Source of the DNA: Actinomycetaceae bacterium
Lineage (GTDB): Bacteria; Actinomycetota; Actinomycetes; Actinomycetales; Actinomycetaceae
Length of the DNA: 64,000 bases
Direction: 5' to 3'
Assembly: GCA_030527545.1 (NCBI GenBank)
Contig: JAUNAP010000001.1
Location: 186,001-250,000, forward strand
Part shown: one piece after another, positions 63,452 to 64,000 of the stretch
Position numbering within the stretch: position 1 is the first letter of the stretch
Layout: the number at the start of each line of letters is the position of its first letter
Position numbers and translations under genes: made by a program
Notes under the pieces: generated by a model
Told to the model about the DNA's origin: nothing
The model's database searches: none
Seen by the model: the letters and a program-made list of their open reading frames with translations, nothing else

Positions 63452-64000
63452 AGGTCATGGCGCAAATCGCGATGGTCATGAACCTCGACAAGTGCATCGG
63501 CTGCCACACGTGTTCGGTCACCTGTAAGCAGACGTGGACGAACCGCGAGGGCACAGAGTACGTGTGGTTCAACAATGTCGAAACACGCCCAGGCGTCGGC
63601 TACCCGAAGACCTGGGAGGACCAGGAACGCTGGAAGGGCGGCTGGGTGCGCACGGCATCCGGCAGGCTTAAGCCGAAGGCCGGGGGCAGGCTCAAGAAGC
63701 TGTCCCAGATCTTTTCCAACCCGAACATGCCGGGGATGAAGGACTACTACGAGCCATGGACCTACGACTACGACAAGCTCTTGTCGGCCCCGCGCGATTC
63801 TTCGCACCTACCGGTTGCGCGTGCACGCTCGCAAGTCTCGGGTAAGCCCATCGACACGATCGAGTGGGGTCCGAACTGGGACGACGACCTGGGCGGGTCT
63901 AACGAGACCCTCGATCTCGACCCGGTGGCTCGCGCAGCGCAGGTGACGATCACGAAGGACATCGAATCGTCCTTCATGTTCTACCTGCCGAGGATCTGCA
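63448..64000 (+). CDS. narH: Respiratory nitrate reductase beta subunit, N-terminal part (cut by window edge)
   Basis: 184 codons are visible. MKVMAQIAMVMNLDKCIGCHTCSVTCKQTW carries the first cysteine group of the four iron-sulfur clusters, then YVWFNNVETRPGVGYPKTWEDQERWKGGW and DYYEPWTYDYDKLL, as in NarH. It passes electrons from NarI to NarG. The frame is open to the right edge, so narJ and narI are expected beyond it. Confidence 0.96.
   Translation, partial: MKVMAQIAMVMNLDKCIGCHTCSVTCKQTWTNREGTEYVWFNNVETRPGVGYPKTWEDQERWKGGWVRTASGRLKPKAGGRLKKLSQIFSNPNMPGMKDYYEPWTYDYDKLLSAPRDSSHLPVARARSQVSGKPIDTIEWGPNWDDDLGGSNETLDLDPVARAAQVTITKDIESSFMFYLPRIC

Overview
The window is a high-GC, gene-dense chromosomal segment from an actinobacterium. 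Signs of this are the G/C-rich third codon positions, frequent GTG starts, resuscitation-promoting-factor and G5 proteins, an LAXTG-type sorting signal, an NusA without C-terminal acidic repeats, YlxR, and several promoters of the form TANNNT-N7-ATG/GTG that imply leaderless mRNAs. Anaerobic glycerol-3-phosphate dehydrogenase (GlpABC), membrane nitrate reductase (NarKGH) and the AckA/Pta pair suggest a facultatively anaerobic, mucosa-associated member of the Actinomycetaceae (Actinomyces/Schaalia-like). The genus is an inference. No rRNA, CRISPR array, prophage or transposase was seen.

Layout. 1-7302: NAD synthetase (cut by the left edge), an ornithine-cyclodeaminase-family enzyme, a wall-anchored M60 metallopeptidase, and ackA/pta. 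7438-16655: guaA, tatD, two G5-domain muralytic proteins, a fused rsmA-ispE gene, an ABC-F protein and a small unknown protein. 16731-26128: tRNA-Asn, a HAD phosphatase, a lipoprotein, then the translation cluster rimP-nusA-ylxR-infB-rbfA-truB-ribF. 26125-30951 (minus strand): a 33-residue peptide gene, a low-GC tetratricopeptide-like gene, a three-gene ABC exporter and rsgA, packed as one apparent operon. This is the most novel-looking part of the window. 31004-35262: glpABC. 35475-38390: rpsO and pnp. 38401-42024: a decayed sugar-transporter pseudogene, a sulfatase and a ThrE-family exporter.

42101-54990 holds two consecutive oligopeptide ABC loci. In the first, a binding protein and an amino-acid permease precede dppB-dppC-dppDF; the second is permease-permease-double ATPase-binding protein. 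54999-57589 encodes a PH-domain membrane protein and an M3 oligopeptidase that would complete peptide breakdown. 57615-64000 encodes a MobA-like cofactor enzyme followed by narK-narG-narH (narH cut by the right edge), so molybdenum cofactor maturation sits beside the enzyme that needs it.

Working together: secreted or anchored hydrolases (M60, sulfatase, Rpf-like enzymes) act on host glycans and the cell's own wall. Two peptide importers and an oligopeptidase supply amino acids. GlpABC can feed electrons towards the quinone pool and nitrate reductase, while Pta/AckA gives ATP from acetyl-CoA.
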